NCBI RefSeq assembly: GCF_003994485.1
Contig: NZ_RZNJ01000007.1
Location: forward strand, 86,400 to 150,399
Reading direction: 5' to 3'
Source: Arsenicitalea aurantiaca
GTDB lineage: Bacteria > Pseudomonadota > Alphaproteobacteria > Rhizobiales > Devosiaceae
Length of the DNA: 64,000 nucleotides
The notes under the pieces are model-generated. The model was not told the DNA's origin, made no database searches, and was given only the letters and a program-made list of their open reading frames with translations. This document shows, piece after piece, positions 50,669-59,627 of the stretch (its first letter is position 1; each line of letters opens with the position of its first letter). A program made the translations under genes and the position numbers.

Positions 50669-51280
50669 TTACTTCTCGCCGGGATAGGGCGCGGCTTTCA
50701 GCTGGCGGGAAAGATGGGCGGCATAGCGCACCATCATCTCGGTCGCCGAAGCAGTTGTCTCCGGCGTCTCATCGAGATCCTTGTATTCGACCTTGCCCAT
50801 CGCCTCGCCCACCCAATAGGTGCAGGCATTGGGGGCAAGCGAAAAGCCGACATCGTTCAGCGCTTGGAAGAGCTCCGCGCACACATGGTGCGCACCATCC
50901 TCATTGCCGACCACCGCAACCCCGGCGACGATGCCCGTCGAAACCATCCGCCCCGCATCGTCCGTCTCGCCCAGAAACGCATCCATGCGCTCGAGCACGC
51001 GTTTGACGATGCTCGTCGGCTGCCCCATCCAGATCGGCGTGCCCAGAATGAGGATGTCGGCCGCAAGCACCTTCTTGCGGATCATCGGCCAGTCATCGCC
51101 TTCGCCTTCGTCCGATGTGACGCCGGGCAATATGTTGAAATCGGCAATCCGCAGCCGCTCGATGCTGGCGCCCTCCCCGCGGAGCTTTTCCTCAACCTGC
51201 CCCAGCAGCACGTCCGTGGAGGACGCCTCGCCGCTCGAGCGTTTGAGGGAGCAATTGAGGGTCAGGGCCGAGAGCGCCAT
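50669..51280 (-). CDS. Flavodoxin-fold NAD(P)H-dependent FMN reductase
   Basis: This 203-residue cytosolic protein is of the flavodoxin-like FMN-reductase type. The FMN phosphate loop is in TLNCSLKRSSGEAS (residues 7-20), and FMN ring contacts are in LGTPIWMGQPTSIVKRVLERM and GIVAGVAVVGNEDGAH. It may reduce quinones or ferric-bound flavins under oxidative stress. It diverges from the siderophore operon, and a weaker EcfG-like site (51316-51341) is in front of it. Confidence 0.87.
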   Translation of the reverse strand: MALSALTLNCSLKRSSGEASSTDVLLGQVEEKLRGEGASIERLRIADFNILPGVTSDEGEGDDWPMIRKKVLAADILILGTPIWMGQPTSIVKRVLERMDAFLGETDDAGRMVSTGIVAGVAVVGNEDGAHHVCAELFQALNDVGFSLAPNACTYWVGEAMGKVEYKDLDETPETTASATEMMVRYAAHLSRQLKAAPYPGEK

Positions 51281-51315
51281 GAGGTGACCTTTCCGGTTCT
51301 TGTTCTCCCGCCAAC

Positions 51316-51341
51316 AACAGCGCCATCCCCCAAAGGGTTCC
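51316..51341 (-). promoter_or_regulatory. Possible EcfG-type promoter of the flavodoxin-fold gene
   Basis: Minus strand: GGAAC-N17-TGTT. The -35 is perfect and the -10 has one mismatch. It lies 35 bases before the start. Confidence 0.4.
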
Positions 51342-51366
51342 TGCGCGGGCTGGCTCGGGGATATGT

Positions 51367-51381
51367 TGATAAGACAATTCA
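51367..51381. promoter_or_regulatory. IRO/RirA-type iron box before the siderophore operon
   Basis: TGA-N9-TCA is the core of the iron-responsive operator bound by RirA in rhizobia. It directly precedes the -35-like TTGACA (51385-51390), with a -10-like GATACT at 51406-51411, so binding would block the promoter. It is about 90 bases before the first gene. Confidence 0.55.
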
Positions 51382-51471
51382 GGTTTGACAGCTCCGCCCA
51401 CCGGCGATACTGAACATGACAATCGTGATCATCTTTCGCGATCGTCCTCTACAGACACCGGAACCCGACCC

Positions 51472-52392
51472 GTGAAAATCCTAGCCCCGACGCTGCTCGC
51501 TGCCATACTGGCCGGAGCGAGCCTGATGCCCCATGCCGCAATTGCGCAGGAGCAGACCATTACCCACGCCCAGGGCGAGACCGTCCTTCAAGGCGTTCCC
51601 GAGACGGTCTTCGTTCTCGACTGGGCGGCGCTCGACAACCTCGCCGCGCTCGGCGTCCCCGTCGCCGGGCTTCCGGGCTCCAATGCGCCCGCATATCTTT
51701 CAGACGCGATCACCGGGGACGAGCTTGCCATCGGTTCGCTCTTCGAGCCCGATATCGAAGGCATTGCGGCTGCTGAACCCGATCTCGTCATCGTCGCTGC
51801 CCGCTCGGCAGCCACCTATCCGGTGCTCTCCGAAATCGCCCCGGTCATCGACATGAGCGTCGACAATGCGAGCTTCGCCGAAGGCGTGAAGCACAATATC
51901 GAAACGCTCGGCCAGATCTTTGAGCGCCACGACCGCGCAGCCGAGCTGATCGCTGCGCTCGACGCCAAGATCGATGAGGCGCGTGCCGCAGCCGCGGGCA
52001 AGGGCACCGGGCTCGTCATCGTCACCAATGCCGGCAATATCGGCGTTTACGGCCCGGGCTCGCGCGTCGCCTGGGTCTATAACGAGCTCGCCATCCCCTC
52101 GGTTTTCGACACCGTCGACGATGGCGATCATGGCGGCGACGCCATCTCGTTCGAATATCTCCTCGAGACCAACCCGGACTGGCTCTTCGTGGTCGATCGG
52201 GATGCCGGCGTCGGCAATGAAGGCGCGGCGCGCCAGCTCCTCGACAACGAGCTCGTGCACCAGACCACCTTCTGGCAGAACGATCAGATCATCTATCTGG
52301 ACCCGCAGGCCGCTTACATCTCCATGCATGGCTACAGCGGTCTGATGCTGCTGCTCGATCAGGTCATCGCAGGATACGGCGCCGCATCCTGA
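51472..52392 (+). CDS. Iron-siderophore ABC transporter substrate-binding protein
   Basis: This 306-residue periplasmic protein is of the FatB/CeuE type (PF01497). A signal peptide spans about residues 1-25 (VKILAPTLLAAILAGASL, ending AIA). The mature domain contains VFVLDWAALDNLAALGVPVAG, the acidic EPDLVIVAAR, and a long connecting helix near ERHDRAAELIAALDAKIDE, typical of class III binding proteins. GTG 51472 starts the signal; the in-frame extension to 51385 has no support. It binds a ferric siderophore and passes it to the two permeases behind. Confidence 0.93.
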   Translation: MKILAPTLLAAILAGASLMPHAAIAQEQTITHAQGETVLQGVPETVFVLDWAALDNLAALGVPVAGLPGSNAPAYLSDAITGDELAIGSLFEPDIEGIAAAEPDLVIVAARSAATYPVLSEIAPVIDMSVDNASFAEGVKHNIETLGQIFERHDRAAELIAALDAKIDEARAAAAGKGTGLVIVTNAGNIGVYGPGSRVAWVYNELAIPSVFDTVDDGDHGGDAISFEYLLETNPDWLFVVDRDAGVGNEGAARQLLDNELVHQTTFWQNDQIIYLDPQAAYISMHGYSGLMLLLDQVIAGYGAAS

Positions 52393-52411
52393 TCGGCGGT
52401 CCTGTCCGCGT

Positions 52412-52441
52412 CCGTCCCCGCGGCCCGCGCCGCCGGGACGG
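52412..52441 (+). other. Intercistronic hairpin after the siderophore-binding gene
   Basis: A 12-bp stem broken by one C-C mismatch (52412-52418 and 52420-52424 with 52429-52433 and 52435-52441) has a 4-base loop. It fills most of the 61-base gap to the permease. No U-run follows. Confidence 0.6.
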
Positions 52442-52453
52442 GCACCGGCCGCC

Positions 52454-53446
52454 ATGGGCGGCGCCTCTCATACGGGCGAAAAAGTGCGACTTCTGATCAC
52501 CGGCCTTGCGATCACCGCAATCCTCGCGGTGATTAGCCTTTTCATCGGGGTAAGCGACGTCACCCCCGCGGCGATCTTTGCGCCCGACCCTGCCGATCGC
52601 GCAACCCAGGTGCTGCTGATCAGCCGCATCCCGCGCACCCTCGCCCTCATTCTCGCCGGCTCCTCCCTCGCCATCACCGGGCTCGTCATGCAGATGATCG
52701 TGCGCAACCGCTTCGTCGAGCCCTCGACGGCGGGCACGATGGAATCGGCGGCCCTCGGCTTCCTCGTCGTCACCCTCTTTGCGCCCGGCTGGCCGATCAT
52801 GGCCAAGATGCTCGTGGCCGCGAGCTTTGCGCTCGCCGGTACCGCGCTCTTCCTGCGCATCCTGCGTTACGTGCCCTTGCGCGACGTGCTCCTCGTGCCG
52901 CTGGTCGGCATCATGCTGGGCGGCGTGATCTCGGCCATCACCACCTTCTTTGCCTATCGCTACAATCTCATGGCCTCGCTGCTGGCTTGGGAGATGGGCG
53001 ATTTCTCAGGGGTCCTGCGCGGGCGCTATGAATTGCTGTGGATCGGCCTCGCGGGCACCGTCACCGCCTATATCGCGGCCGACCGGTTCACGGTCGCCGG
53101 CATGGGGCGCGATTTCACCACCAATCTGGGGCTCAACTACAAGGCGGTGATGACGCTCGGGCTCGTCATCGTCTCGATCGTCAGCGCCATCGTCCTGGTT
53201 TCGGTGGGCTCGATCCCGTTCCTGGGGCTCATCATCCCCAATGTCGTCAGCCTGATGATCGGCGACAACATGCGCCACACGGTCCCCTGGGTCGCGATCT
53301 TCGGAGCAGCCTTCGTGCTCGCCTGCGACATTGTTGGCCGCGTCATCCGCTACCCCTATGAAATCCCGATCAGCGTCGTCGTCGGCGTCATCGGCAGCGG
53401 GCTTTTCCTCTATTTGCTCCTGCGGAGGCGCTACAATGCCAGCTAG
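52454..53446 (+). CDS. Iron-siderophore ABC transporter permease (FecCD family, FatD/YclN type)
   Basis: This inner-membrane protein of 330 residues has about 9-10 hydrophobic segments. It is of the FecCD family: RIPRTLALILAGSSLAITG, GTMESAALGF, and the coupling-like GSIPFLGLIIPNVVSL. It forms a heterodimeric channel with the next permease, which it overlaps by 11 bases. GTG 52484 is an alternative start. Confidence 0.93.
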   Translation: MGGASHTGEKVRLLITGLAITAILAVISLFIGVSDVTPAAIFAPDPADRATQVLLISRIPRTLALILAGSSLAITGLVMQMIVRNRFVEPSTAGTMESAALGFLVVTLFAPGWPIMAKMLVAASFALAGTALFLRILRYVPLRDVLLVPLVGIMLGGVISAITTFFAYRYNLMASLLAWEMGDFSGVLRGRYELLWIGLAGTVTAYIAADRFTVAGMGRDFTTNLGLNYKAVMTLGLVIVSIVSAIVLVSVGSIPFLGLIIPNVVSLMIGDNMRHTVPWVAIFGAAFVLACDIVGRVIRYPYEIPISVVVGVIGSGLFLYLLLRRRYNAS

Positions 53447-54404
53447 CCTTCGCTGGAGCCGGCCGACGCTGGTGCTCACGGCCCTCGCCGGGCTCGCCCT
53501 CCTTTCGATCGTCCTCTTCATGACGCTCGACGTGCGCGGCAATTGGGGGTTCGTCTTCCAGTTTCGCGGACGAAAGCTCCTTGCCCTGCTGCTCGTCGCC
53601 TATTCCATCGCCGTCGCGACGGTGCTCTTCCAGACCGTCACCAACAATCGCATCCTCACCCCGTCCATCATGGGGTTCGACCAGCTCTACATTCTGGTGC
53701 AGACGGCGGTCGTCTACTTCATCGGCATCCAGTCCCTGCTCGTCATGGACACCTATGTCGGCTTCATCATCCAGGTCGGGCTGATGGTCGGGTTCTCCTG
53801 GGTGCTTTTCCAATGGCTCTTTCTCAGCGGCGAGCGAAGCCTGCACCTGCTGGTGCTGGTCGGCATCGTCTTCGGCATCTTCTTTCGCAGCCTCTCCAGC
53901 TTCATGCAGCGCATGATGGACCCCAACGCCTTCCAGGTCCTCCAGGATACGCTCTTTGCGAGCTTCACCCGGGTCGACACGACGCTGCTGGGCGCATCCA
54001 TGCTGATCGCGGCCCTGCTCACCCTCATCCTGTGGCGCATCCGCAGCACGTTCGACGTCCTGACCCTGGGCAAGTCCACCGCCATCAATCTGGGCGTCAA
54101 CTACAAGGCGACCGTCGTCACCATCCTCGTCGTCGTCTCCATGCTGGTCGCCGTCTCGACCGCGCTCGTGGGCCCGCGCACCTTTTTCGGGCTTCTCGTC
54201 GCGAGCCTCGCCCATCTCTTCATCGGCAACAGCCGCCACCGCTACATCCTTCCGGCGGCAACGCTTCTGGGCGTCATCTGCCTCGTGGGCGGTCAGACGC
54301 TCTTCGAGCGCGTTTTCGCCTTCGATACCGCCCTCTCGATCATCATCGAGTTCTTGGGCGGGCTCGTCTTCATCATTCTCATCGTCAGGGGAGCGGCGCG
54401 ATGA
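53436..54404 (+). CDS. Iron-siderophore ABC transporter permease (FecCD family, FatC/YclO type)
   Basis: This 322-residue membrane protein has about nine hydrophobic segments. GRKLLALLLVAYSIAVATVLFQ and TPSIMGFDQLYILVQ are typical of the FatC/YclO branch, and a coupling motif is VGPRTFFGLLVASLAH. TGCGGAGG precedes the ATG at 53436; the longer frame from 53331 is in the upstream gene. Its stop overlaps the ATPase start by 4 bases. Confidence 0.93.
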   Translation: MPASLRWSRPTLVLTALAGLALLSIVLFMTLDVRGNWGFVFQFRGRKLLALLLVAYSIAVATVLFQTVTNNRILTPSIMGFDQLYILVQTAVVYFIGIQSLLVMDTYVGFIIQVGLMVGFSWVLFQWLFLSGERSLHLLVLVGIVFGIFFRSLSSFMQRMMDPNAFQVLQDTLFASFTRVDTTLLGASMLIAALLTLILWRIRSTFDVLTLGKSTAINLGVNYKATVVTILVVVSMLVAVSTALVGPRTFFGLLVASLAHLFIGNSRHRYILPAATLLGVICLVGGQTLFERVFAFDTALSIIIEFLGGLVFIILIVRGAAR

Positions 54405-55159
54405 TCATCACCACCGGCCTCAAGAAATATTATGGCGACACCGCTGTCGTCGACGACGTGACCCTCGCCCTGCCGGCAGGCGGCATCACCTCAATCATCG
54501 GTCCCAATGGCGCGGGCAAGTCGACGCTCCTCTCCATGATCAGCCGCCTCATGGGCATGGATGCGGGCACCGTCACCATTGACGGGCTCGATATCGAAAA
54601 GACACGCAGCGACGTCCTCGCCCGACGCCTCTCGATCCTCCGGCAGGACAATCACATGACCGCGCGGCTCACCGTCCGCGACCTCGTGTCCTTCGGCCGC
54701 TACCCCTATTCGCGCGGCCGACTCAACGAAGAGGACCGCGCCCATATCGAGCGCTCGCTCGACTATCTCAACCTCACCGAGCTTGGCGGCCGCTTCCTCG
54801 ACGAACTGTCCGGCGGACAGCGCCAACGCGCCTTCGTCGCCATGGTCCTCTGCCAGGATACCGATTACGTGCTGCTCGACGAGCCGCTCAACAATCTCGA
54901 CATGAAGCACGCCATGGGCATGATGAAGCTCCTCAGGCGCGCCGCCGACGAGCTCGGCAAGACCGTGGTTCTGGTCCTTCACGACATCAATTTCGCGTCC
55001 TGGTATTCGGACCACATCATCGCCATGCGCGACGGCGCCGTCTGCCACCAAGGCACTACCGAGGATCTCATCCGCCCCGAAATCCTCCGCGACATCTACG
55101 ATATGGACATCAACGTCCACGAGATCGGCGGACACCGGGTCAGCATATTCTACAGCTAG
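54401..55159 (+). CDS. Iron-siderophore ABC transporter ATP-binding protein (FepC/FatE type)
   Basis: This 252-residue ATPase has Walker A IIGPNGAGKSTLLSMI, signature [15 protein letters not shown], Walker B DYVLLDEPLNNLD, and switch His in VLVLHDINFASWYSD. It is the iron-type ABC subunit that energises the two FecCD-type permeases. The start overlaps the permease stop (ATGA), and the siderophore-interacting gene follows after 11 bases. Confidence 0.95.
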   Translation: MIITTGLKKYYGDTAVVDDVTLALPAGGITSIIGPNGAGKSTLLSMISRLMGMDAGTVTIDGLDIEKTRSDVLARRLSILRQDNHMTARLTVRDLVSFGRYPYSRGRLNEEDRAHIERSLDYLNLTELGGRFLDELSGGQRQRAFVAMVLCQDTDYVLLDEPLNNLDMKHAMGMMKLLRRAADELGKTVVLVLHDINFASWYSDHIIAMRDGAVCHQGTTEDLIRPEILRDIYDMDINVHEIGGHRVSIFYS

Positions 55160-55170
55160 GGAGCGGGCCG

Positions 55171-55968
55171 ATGCCCCATGAATTCAAACGCCTCAGGCAC
55201 GATACGAAGATCCGCACGCTCGAAGTGGTCGGCCTCACTCACGTCACGCCGAAAATGCTGCGGGTGACGCTCGGGGGCAGTGAACTCGCCGGGTTCACGA
55301 GCCCCGGCTATGGCGATCACGTCAAAATCTTCTTCTCGCCCGATCCGGACGCGCCCGTGCTGCCCGTTCTGGGCCCTGACGGGCTCGCCTTTCCCGCCGA
55401 TCGCCCGCGCCCCGAAATGCGCGACTACACCCCGCGCCGGTTCGATCCCGAGGCCCTGACGCTCGATATAGATTTCGTACTCCACGGCGATGGCCCTGCC
55501 TCTGGCTGGGCGGCGCAGGCGCAGATCGGCCAGACACTCGTCATCGGGGGCCCGCGCGGCTCGCTGATCGTGCCTGATGATTTCGACTGGTACCTGCTGG
55601 CCGGCGACGAGACCGCGCTCCCGGCCATGTCGCGGCGGCTCGAGGAACTGCCCGCCGGCAAGCCGGTCCTCGCGCTCCTCGAGGTCGCGGGGCCCGAGGA
55701 GGAACAGCCGATCGTGACCCGTGCCGACGCCACCATTCACTGGCTGCACCGCAATGGCGTGGCGGCCGGCATGAGCGACCTCCTCCTCCGGCGCCTCGAA
55801 GCGACGCCCCTGCCCCAGGGCGAAGGCTATGCCTTCCTCGCCGGTGAGGCTGGCATGTCCCGCGCCCTTCGAGCCCATCTCGTCGATCGGTGCGGGTTCG
55901 AGGACGCGCACATCAAGGCCGCCGGCTACTGGGTGCTGGGCGAGGCCGACGCCCACGAACCCCATTGA
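55171..55968 (+). CDS. Siderophore-interacting protein (ferric-siderophore reductase, SIP family)
   Basis: This 265-residue cytosolic flavoprotein reduces the imported ferric siderophore so that iron is released. The FAD site is MRDYTPRRFD (about residue 87), followed by LDIDFVLHGDGPASGWA. The NAD(P)H domain has GPRGSLIVP, DWYLLAGDETALPAMSRRLE, and a C-terminal AGYWVLGEADAH. It is the last gene of the iron operon, 11 bases after the ATPase. Confidence 0.94.
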   Translation: MPHEFKRLRHDTKIRTLEVVGLTHVTPKMLRVTLGGSELAGFTSPGYGDHVKIFFSPDPDAPVLPVLGPDGLAFPADRPRPEMRDYTPRRFDPEALTLDIDFVLHGDGPASGWAAQAQIGQTLVIGGPRGSLIVPDDFDWYLLAGDETALPAMSRRLEELPAGKPVLALLEVAGPEEEQPIVTRADATIHWLHRNGVAAGMSDLLLRRLEATPLPQGEGYAFLAGEAGMSRALRAHLVDRCGFEDAHIKAAGYWVLGEADAHEPH

Positions 55969-56049
55969 TGCGAACCCGCCCGCCGGCAATTGCCAGCGCG
56001 GCCCCTTGGCCCTACAACCCGACCCGTTCACACGGGCGGAGGGAAAGCG

Positions 56050-56910
56050 ATGGCGGGCTTTGACGGCGGGTTGCCGACGCATCTGATCGAGACGGCGGTC
56101 GCGGGCGCGCTCACCGAGGATCTCGGCCTTGCCGGCGATCTCACGAGCCGCGCCAGCCTCCCCGCCGATGCGGTCGCCACTGCAACGATCGGGGCGCGCG
56201 AGCCGGGCGTCATCGCCGGCCTGCCGCTCGCCGCGTCCGCCTTCCGCCAGATCGGCGGCGATCTCGTTTTCGAAGCGCTCCTCGCCGATGGCGATCGGGT
56301 CGATGCCGGCGGCCTCGTCGCGCGCGTTTCGGGCAATGCGCGGCTCGTCATGTCCGCCGAACGCGTCGCGCTCAATTTCCTCAATCATCTGAGCGGCATC
56401 GCCACCCTCACACGGGCCTATGCGGACGCCGTCGCCGGCACGCGCACCCGCATCTGCGACACGCGCAAGACGACGCCGGGCCTCCGCGCCTTCCAGAAAT
56501 ATGCCGTCCGCTGCGGCGGGGGCGCCAATCACCGCTTCGCGCTCTACGATGCGATCCTGATCAAGGACAATCACATCGCCGTCGCCGGCGGCGTGCGCGC
56601 CGCCTATCAGCGCGCACGCGAAACCGCCGGCCATCTGGTCGCGATCGAAATCGAGGTGCAGACCCTCGACGAACTCGCCGAGGCGCTCGAGGCCGGCGCG
56701 CGGATCGTCCTGCTCGACAACATGGACAACGAAACCCTCGCCTCCGCCGTCGCCCTCAATGCCGGCCGCGCCGTACTCGAGGCATCGGGCGGGGTGAAAC
56801 TCGACCGCGTCCGCGCCATCGCCCAAACCGGGGTCAATTTCATCTCCACAAGCCAGATCACCATGGCCGCCCCGCCGCTCGATCTCGGGCTGGACGTCGA
56901 GATCCGATGA
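56050..56910 (+). CDS. nadC: Nicotinate-nucleotide pyrophosphorylase (carboxylating)
   Basis: This 286-residue enzyme converts quinolinate and PRPP to nicotinate mononucleotide in NAD synthesis. Marks include TEDLGLAGDLTS, AERVALNFLNHLSGIA, the quinolinate/PRPP motif CDTRKTTPGLRAFQKYAV, GGGANHR, and LIKDNHIAVAGG, with IEIEVQTLDEL. The ATG at 56050 follows GGAGGGAAA. nadA and nadB are not next to it. Its stop overlaps the cysQ start by 4 bases. Confidence 0.95.
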   Translation: MAGFDGGLPTHLIETAVAGALTEDLGLAGDLTSRASLPADAVATATIGAREPGVIAGLPLAASAFRQIGGDLVFEALLADGDRVDAGGLVARVSGNARLVMSAERVALNFLNHLSGIATLTRAYADAVAGTRTRICDTRKTTPGLRAFQKYAVRCGGGANHRFALYDAILIKDNHIAVAGGVRAAYQRARETAGHLVAIEIEVQTLDELAEALEAGARIVLLDNMDNETLASAVALNAGRAVLEASGGVKLDRVRAIAQTGVNFISTSQITMAAPPLDLGLDVEIR

Positions 56911-57722
56911 GCCAGTCCATCGCCGACATCATGACGCGCGCCGCCATCGCCGCGTCCGCCGAAATCATGGACGTCTACGCACGGCCCATTCACGCCGAGC
57001 ACAAATCCGACGGCTCGCCCGTCACCGAGGCTGATGCGCGCGCCGAAGCCGCCATTCTCGGCATCCTCGCAGAAACCGGCCTGCCGGTCCTTGCCGAGGA
57101 AAGCGTTTCGGCCGGTCGCGTCCCGTCGCTCGGCGAGCGGTTCTTCGTCGTCGACCCGCTCGACGGCACCAAGGAATTCCTGAAGCGCAATGGCGAGTTC
57201 ACCGTCAACATCGCGCTCGTCGAACACGGCCGCCCCACACACGGCGTGGTGCTCGCGCCCGTCACGGGAGCCCTCTACATCGGCGGGCCCGACGGCGCAT
57301 CCCGCAGCGATCTTGTCGATGGCCGGCCCAGCGCCGCCACTCCGCTCCGGGTCTCCGACGATGGCCCCCTGCGTATCGTTGCCAGCCGCTCCCACGGACA
57401 CGCGGCCCTCCACCAGCTCTGCGACGCACTCGCAGTCGAGGCCGACGTGTCGGTCGGCTCCTCGCTCAAATTCTGCCTTCTCGCCGAAGGGCAGGCCCGG
57501 CTCTACCCGCGCTTCACCCCCACCAGCAAATGGGACACCGCGGCGGGACAGGCCGTGCTGGAGGCGGCCGGCGGCGTCGTCCTCACGCTCGATGGCGAGC
57601 CGCTCCGCTATTCCGACCTAAGCGCCCCCTTCCTCAATCCCTTTTTCGTCGCCGCGACCAGCGTCCCCCTCGCCCGTCGCGCCGCCTCGGTCATGGCGAG
57701 CCTGCTCACCCCGCCCGTCTGA
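56907..57722 (+). CDS. cysQ: 3'(2'),5'-bisphosphate nucleotidase CysQ
   Basis: This 271-residue Mg2+-dependent phosphatase of the inositol monophosphatase fold turns PAP into AMP. Metal-site motifs are GSPVTEADARAE (about residue 36), EES, VVDPLDGTKEFLKRNGEFTV, and the second site KWDTAAGQAVLEAAGG near 210. It protects sulfate assimilation from PAP inhibition, which fits the sulfate transporter elsewhere in the window. ATGA overlap with nadC indicates joint translation. Confidence 0.94.
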   Translation: MSQSIADIMTRAAIAASAEIMDVYARPIHAEHKSDGSPVTEADARAEAAILGILAETGLPVLAEESVSAGRVPSLGERFFVVDPLDGTKEFLKRNGEFTVNIALVEHGRPTHGVVLAPVTGALYIGGPDGASRSDLVDGRPSAATPLRVSDDGPLRIVASRSHGHAALHQLCDALAVEADVSVGSSLKFCLLAEGQARLYPRFTPTSKWDTAAGQAVLEAAGGVVLTLDGEPLRYSDLSAPFLNPFFVAATSVPLARRAASVMASLLTPPV

Positions 57723-57751
57723 CTCTGCACCCTGCCTTGAATGTGTCACGA

Positions 57752-57771
57752 GGCGGGTATATATGCCCGCC
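57752..57771. promoter_or_regulatory. Palindromic operator before the PadR gene
   Basis: GGCGGG-TATATATG-CCCGCC is a 20-base inverted repeat with only the two central-flank bases mismatched. It lies 37 bases before the PadR start. PadR proteins usually repress their own gene and the linked pump, so this is the likely site. Confidence 0.55.
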
Positions 57772-57808
57772 ATATTCTCGTTCGGCATATGCACGTCAGG
57801 CACACCTC

Positions 57809-58360
57809 ATGAATGTCCGCACCGTCTGCCTCTCCATCCTCCACGAGGGTGACGCGACCGGCTACGAGATCCGCAGGTCGACCGTCGAGGGCGATTGCTC
57901 CTATTTCGTCGAGGCGAGTTTCGGGTCGATCTATCCAGCGCTCGCCAAGCTCGAAGCCGATGGCCTCGTCACCAGCAGGATCGAACCTCAGGACGGCAAG
58001 CCTTCACGCAAGGTCTATTCGATCACGCCCGCCGGGCGCGCCGCATTTCAGGAAGCGCTGCTCGAGCCTCTCGGGGCCGACGTCTTCCGCAGCACCTTCC
58101 TCCTCTTCTCGCGGTTCGCCCACCTCGTGCCCGCGAGTCTCGTCCAGGCCCGTATCGATGAGCGTCTCGAGCAGATGGCCGAGGAGATCGCACAGCTCGA
58201 GGACATTCTCGCGCGGCGCGGCAGCAATGCGTCCGACGCATGGGTGATCCGCTATGGGCTCACTTGCGTTCAGGCAGCATACGCGCACCTTCAATCCCAC
58301 AAGCACGAACTGGTCGCACTCGCGCTCGGCGACGACCAGCCGCGGCAAGCCGCCGAATAG
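57809..58360 (+). CDS. PadR-family transcriptional regulator
   Basis: This 183-residue regulator has an N-terminal winged helix (about 1-80: VRTVCLSILHEGDATGYEIR, FGSIYPALAKLEADGLV, KVYSITPAGR) and a C-terminal helical dimerisation domain (about 95-175). The starting MNVRTVCLSIL at ATG 57809 is the family start; the long upstream in-frame part is not. It is 9 bases from the RND adaptor gene and probably represses the pump until a ligand binds. Confidence 0.92.
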   Translation: MNVRTVCLSILHEGDATGYEIRRSTVEGDCSYFVEASFGSIYPALAKLEADGLVTSRIEPQDGKPSRKVYSITPAGRAAFQEALLEPLGADVFRSTFLLFSRFAHLVPASLVQARIDERLEQMAEEIAQLEDILARRGSNASDAWVIRYGLTCVQAAYAHLQSHKHELVALALGDDQPRQAAE

Positions 58361-58369
58361 GATCAGTTG

Positions 58370-59623
58370 ATGAGAGCTTTCTTCTCCTATGGCGTCGCCC
58401 TCGTCATCCTCCTGCTCGTCGCCGGCTGGCTCGCCAGCGGCACGCTCATCAATGGCGGCCAGGGACCCGGCCAGGGCGAGACCGCCATCGTCGATATCAT
58501 CGAGGGCGATGAAGGCCCGCTGCGCCGCATGCTCGAATCCGTCGGGTTGATCGCGACCCACGAGGAAGAGGCTGCCGAAGCCGCCGCCGAAGCGCTTTCG
58601 GTGGCCGAGCAGCAGCAGGCCGCAACCGTCCAGGCCGTGCGCGCCGTGCGCTATGAGGCCCGCGAACTCCCGCTCGAGGTTCCCCTGCGCGGCCGCACCC
58701 GCGCGACCGCCAAGATCGCCGCCCGCGCCGAAACCAACGGCCTCGTGCAGGCGGTGATGGTTCGGAAAGGTCAGGAGGTCGCTGCCGGCGATCTGCTCTG
58801 CAGGCTCGATCAGGGAACACGGCAGGCTGCTGTCGCCCAGGCCGAGGCGGCCCTTGCCCAGGCCGAGGCAGCGCTCGCCCAGGCGGAAGCCGATCTCGAA
58901 ACCAATCAGCAATTGCGCGAGCGCGGGCTCAGCCCCGCCAACACCGCGCGCAGCTTCGAAGTTGCGGCACGCTCCGCACAGGCCCAGCTGCGCGCCTCGC
59001 AGCTGACGCTCGACAATGCGCGCGTCGAGCTTGAGCGGACCGAGATCTATGCCGAAGTGGCGGGCGTCATTCAGGATCCGCTCGCCAATGTCGGGGACAA
59101 TCTCAGCGCCGGTGGCGAGTGCGCGACCATCGTCCAGCTCGATCCGATGCTGTTCGTCGCAAGCGTCGCCGAGGCGCGTATCGGCGAAGTCGGCGTCGGC
59201 ATGCCGGTCCGCGTCCGGACCGTCACGGGTCAGACCGCCGAGGGCGAAGTCCGCTTCGTCGCGGCCACCGCCGATGCCGCGACCCGCGCCTTCAGCGTCG
59301 AGGTCGAGATGGACAATGCCGACCGCCGGCTCTTTGATGGCGTTACCGCCGAGGCCGTCGTCCAGATCGGCACTGCCGAGGCGCACCTTCTCCCGCAATC
59401 GGCCCTGACGCTGGCGACGGATGGCGCCATTGGCGTCCAGACCGTCGAGGGGGAAACCGCGCGCTTCCTGCCCGTGCAGATCCTGCGCGACACCACCGAG
59501 GGGGTCTGGGTCGCCGGCCTCCCCGAAACCGTATCGGTCATCACCGTTGGGCAGGAATTCGTCGCGGATGGGCAGCAGATTGCCGCCAGCTACGTGACTG
59601 CCGCTGCCGCCGACGAGGTCTAG
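58370..59623 (+). CDS. RND efflux pump periplasmic adaptor (HlyD/MFP family)
   Basis: This 417-residue membrane-fusion protein has an N-terminal anchor (about residues 4-23). A lipoyl-like half follows (VRAVRYEARELPLEVPLRGR, then AGDLLCRLD), then a helical hairpin with QAEAALA-type heptads (about 155-215), then the beta-barrel part. It links the inner-membrane pump to an outer-membrane channel that is not encoded in the window. ATG 58370 follows AGGA; TTG 58367 is only one codon longer. The pump gene begins 4 bases after its stop. Confidence 0.93.
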   Translation: MRAFFSYGVALVILLLVAGWLASGTLINGGQGPGQGETAIVDIIEGDEGPLRRMLESVGLIATHEEEAAEAAAEALSVAEQQQAATVQAVRAVRYEARELPLEVPLRGRTRATAKIAARAETNGLVQAVMVRKGQEVAAGDLLCRLDQGTRQAAVAQAEAALAQAEAALAQAEADLETNQQLRERGLSPANTARSFEVAARSAQAQLRASQLTLDNARVELERTEIYAEVAGVIQDPLANVGDNLSAGGECATIVQLDPMLFVASVAEARIGEVGVGMPVRVRTVTGQTAEGEVRFVAATADAATRAFSVEVEMDNADRRLFDGVTAEAVVQIGTAEAHLLPQSALTLATDGAIGVQTVEGETARFLPVQILRDTTEGVWVAGLPETVSVITVGQEFVADGQQIAASYVTAAAADEV

Positions 59624-59627
59624 CGTC

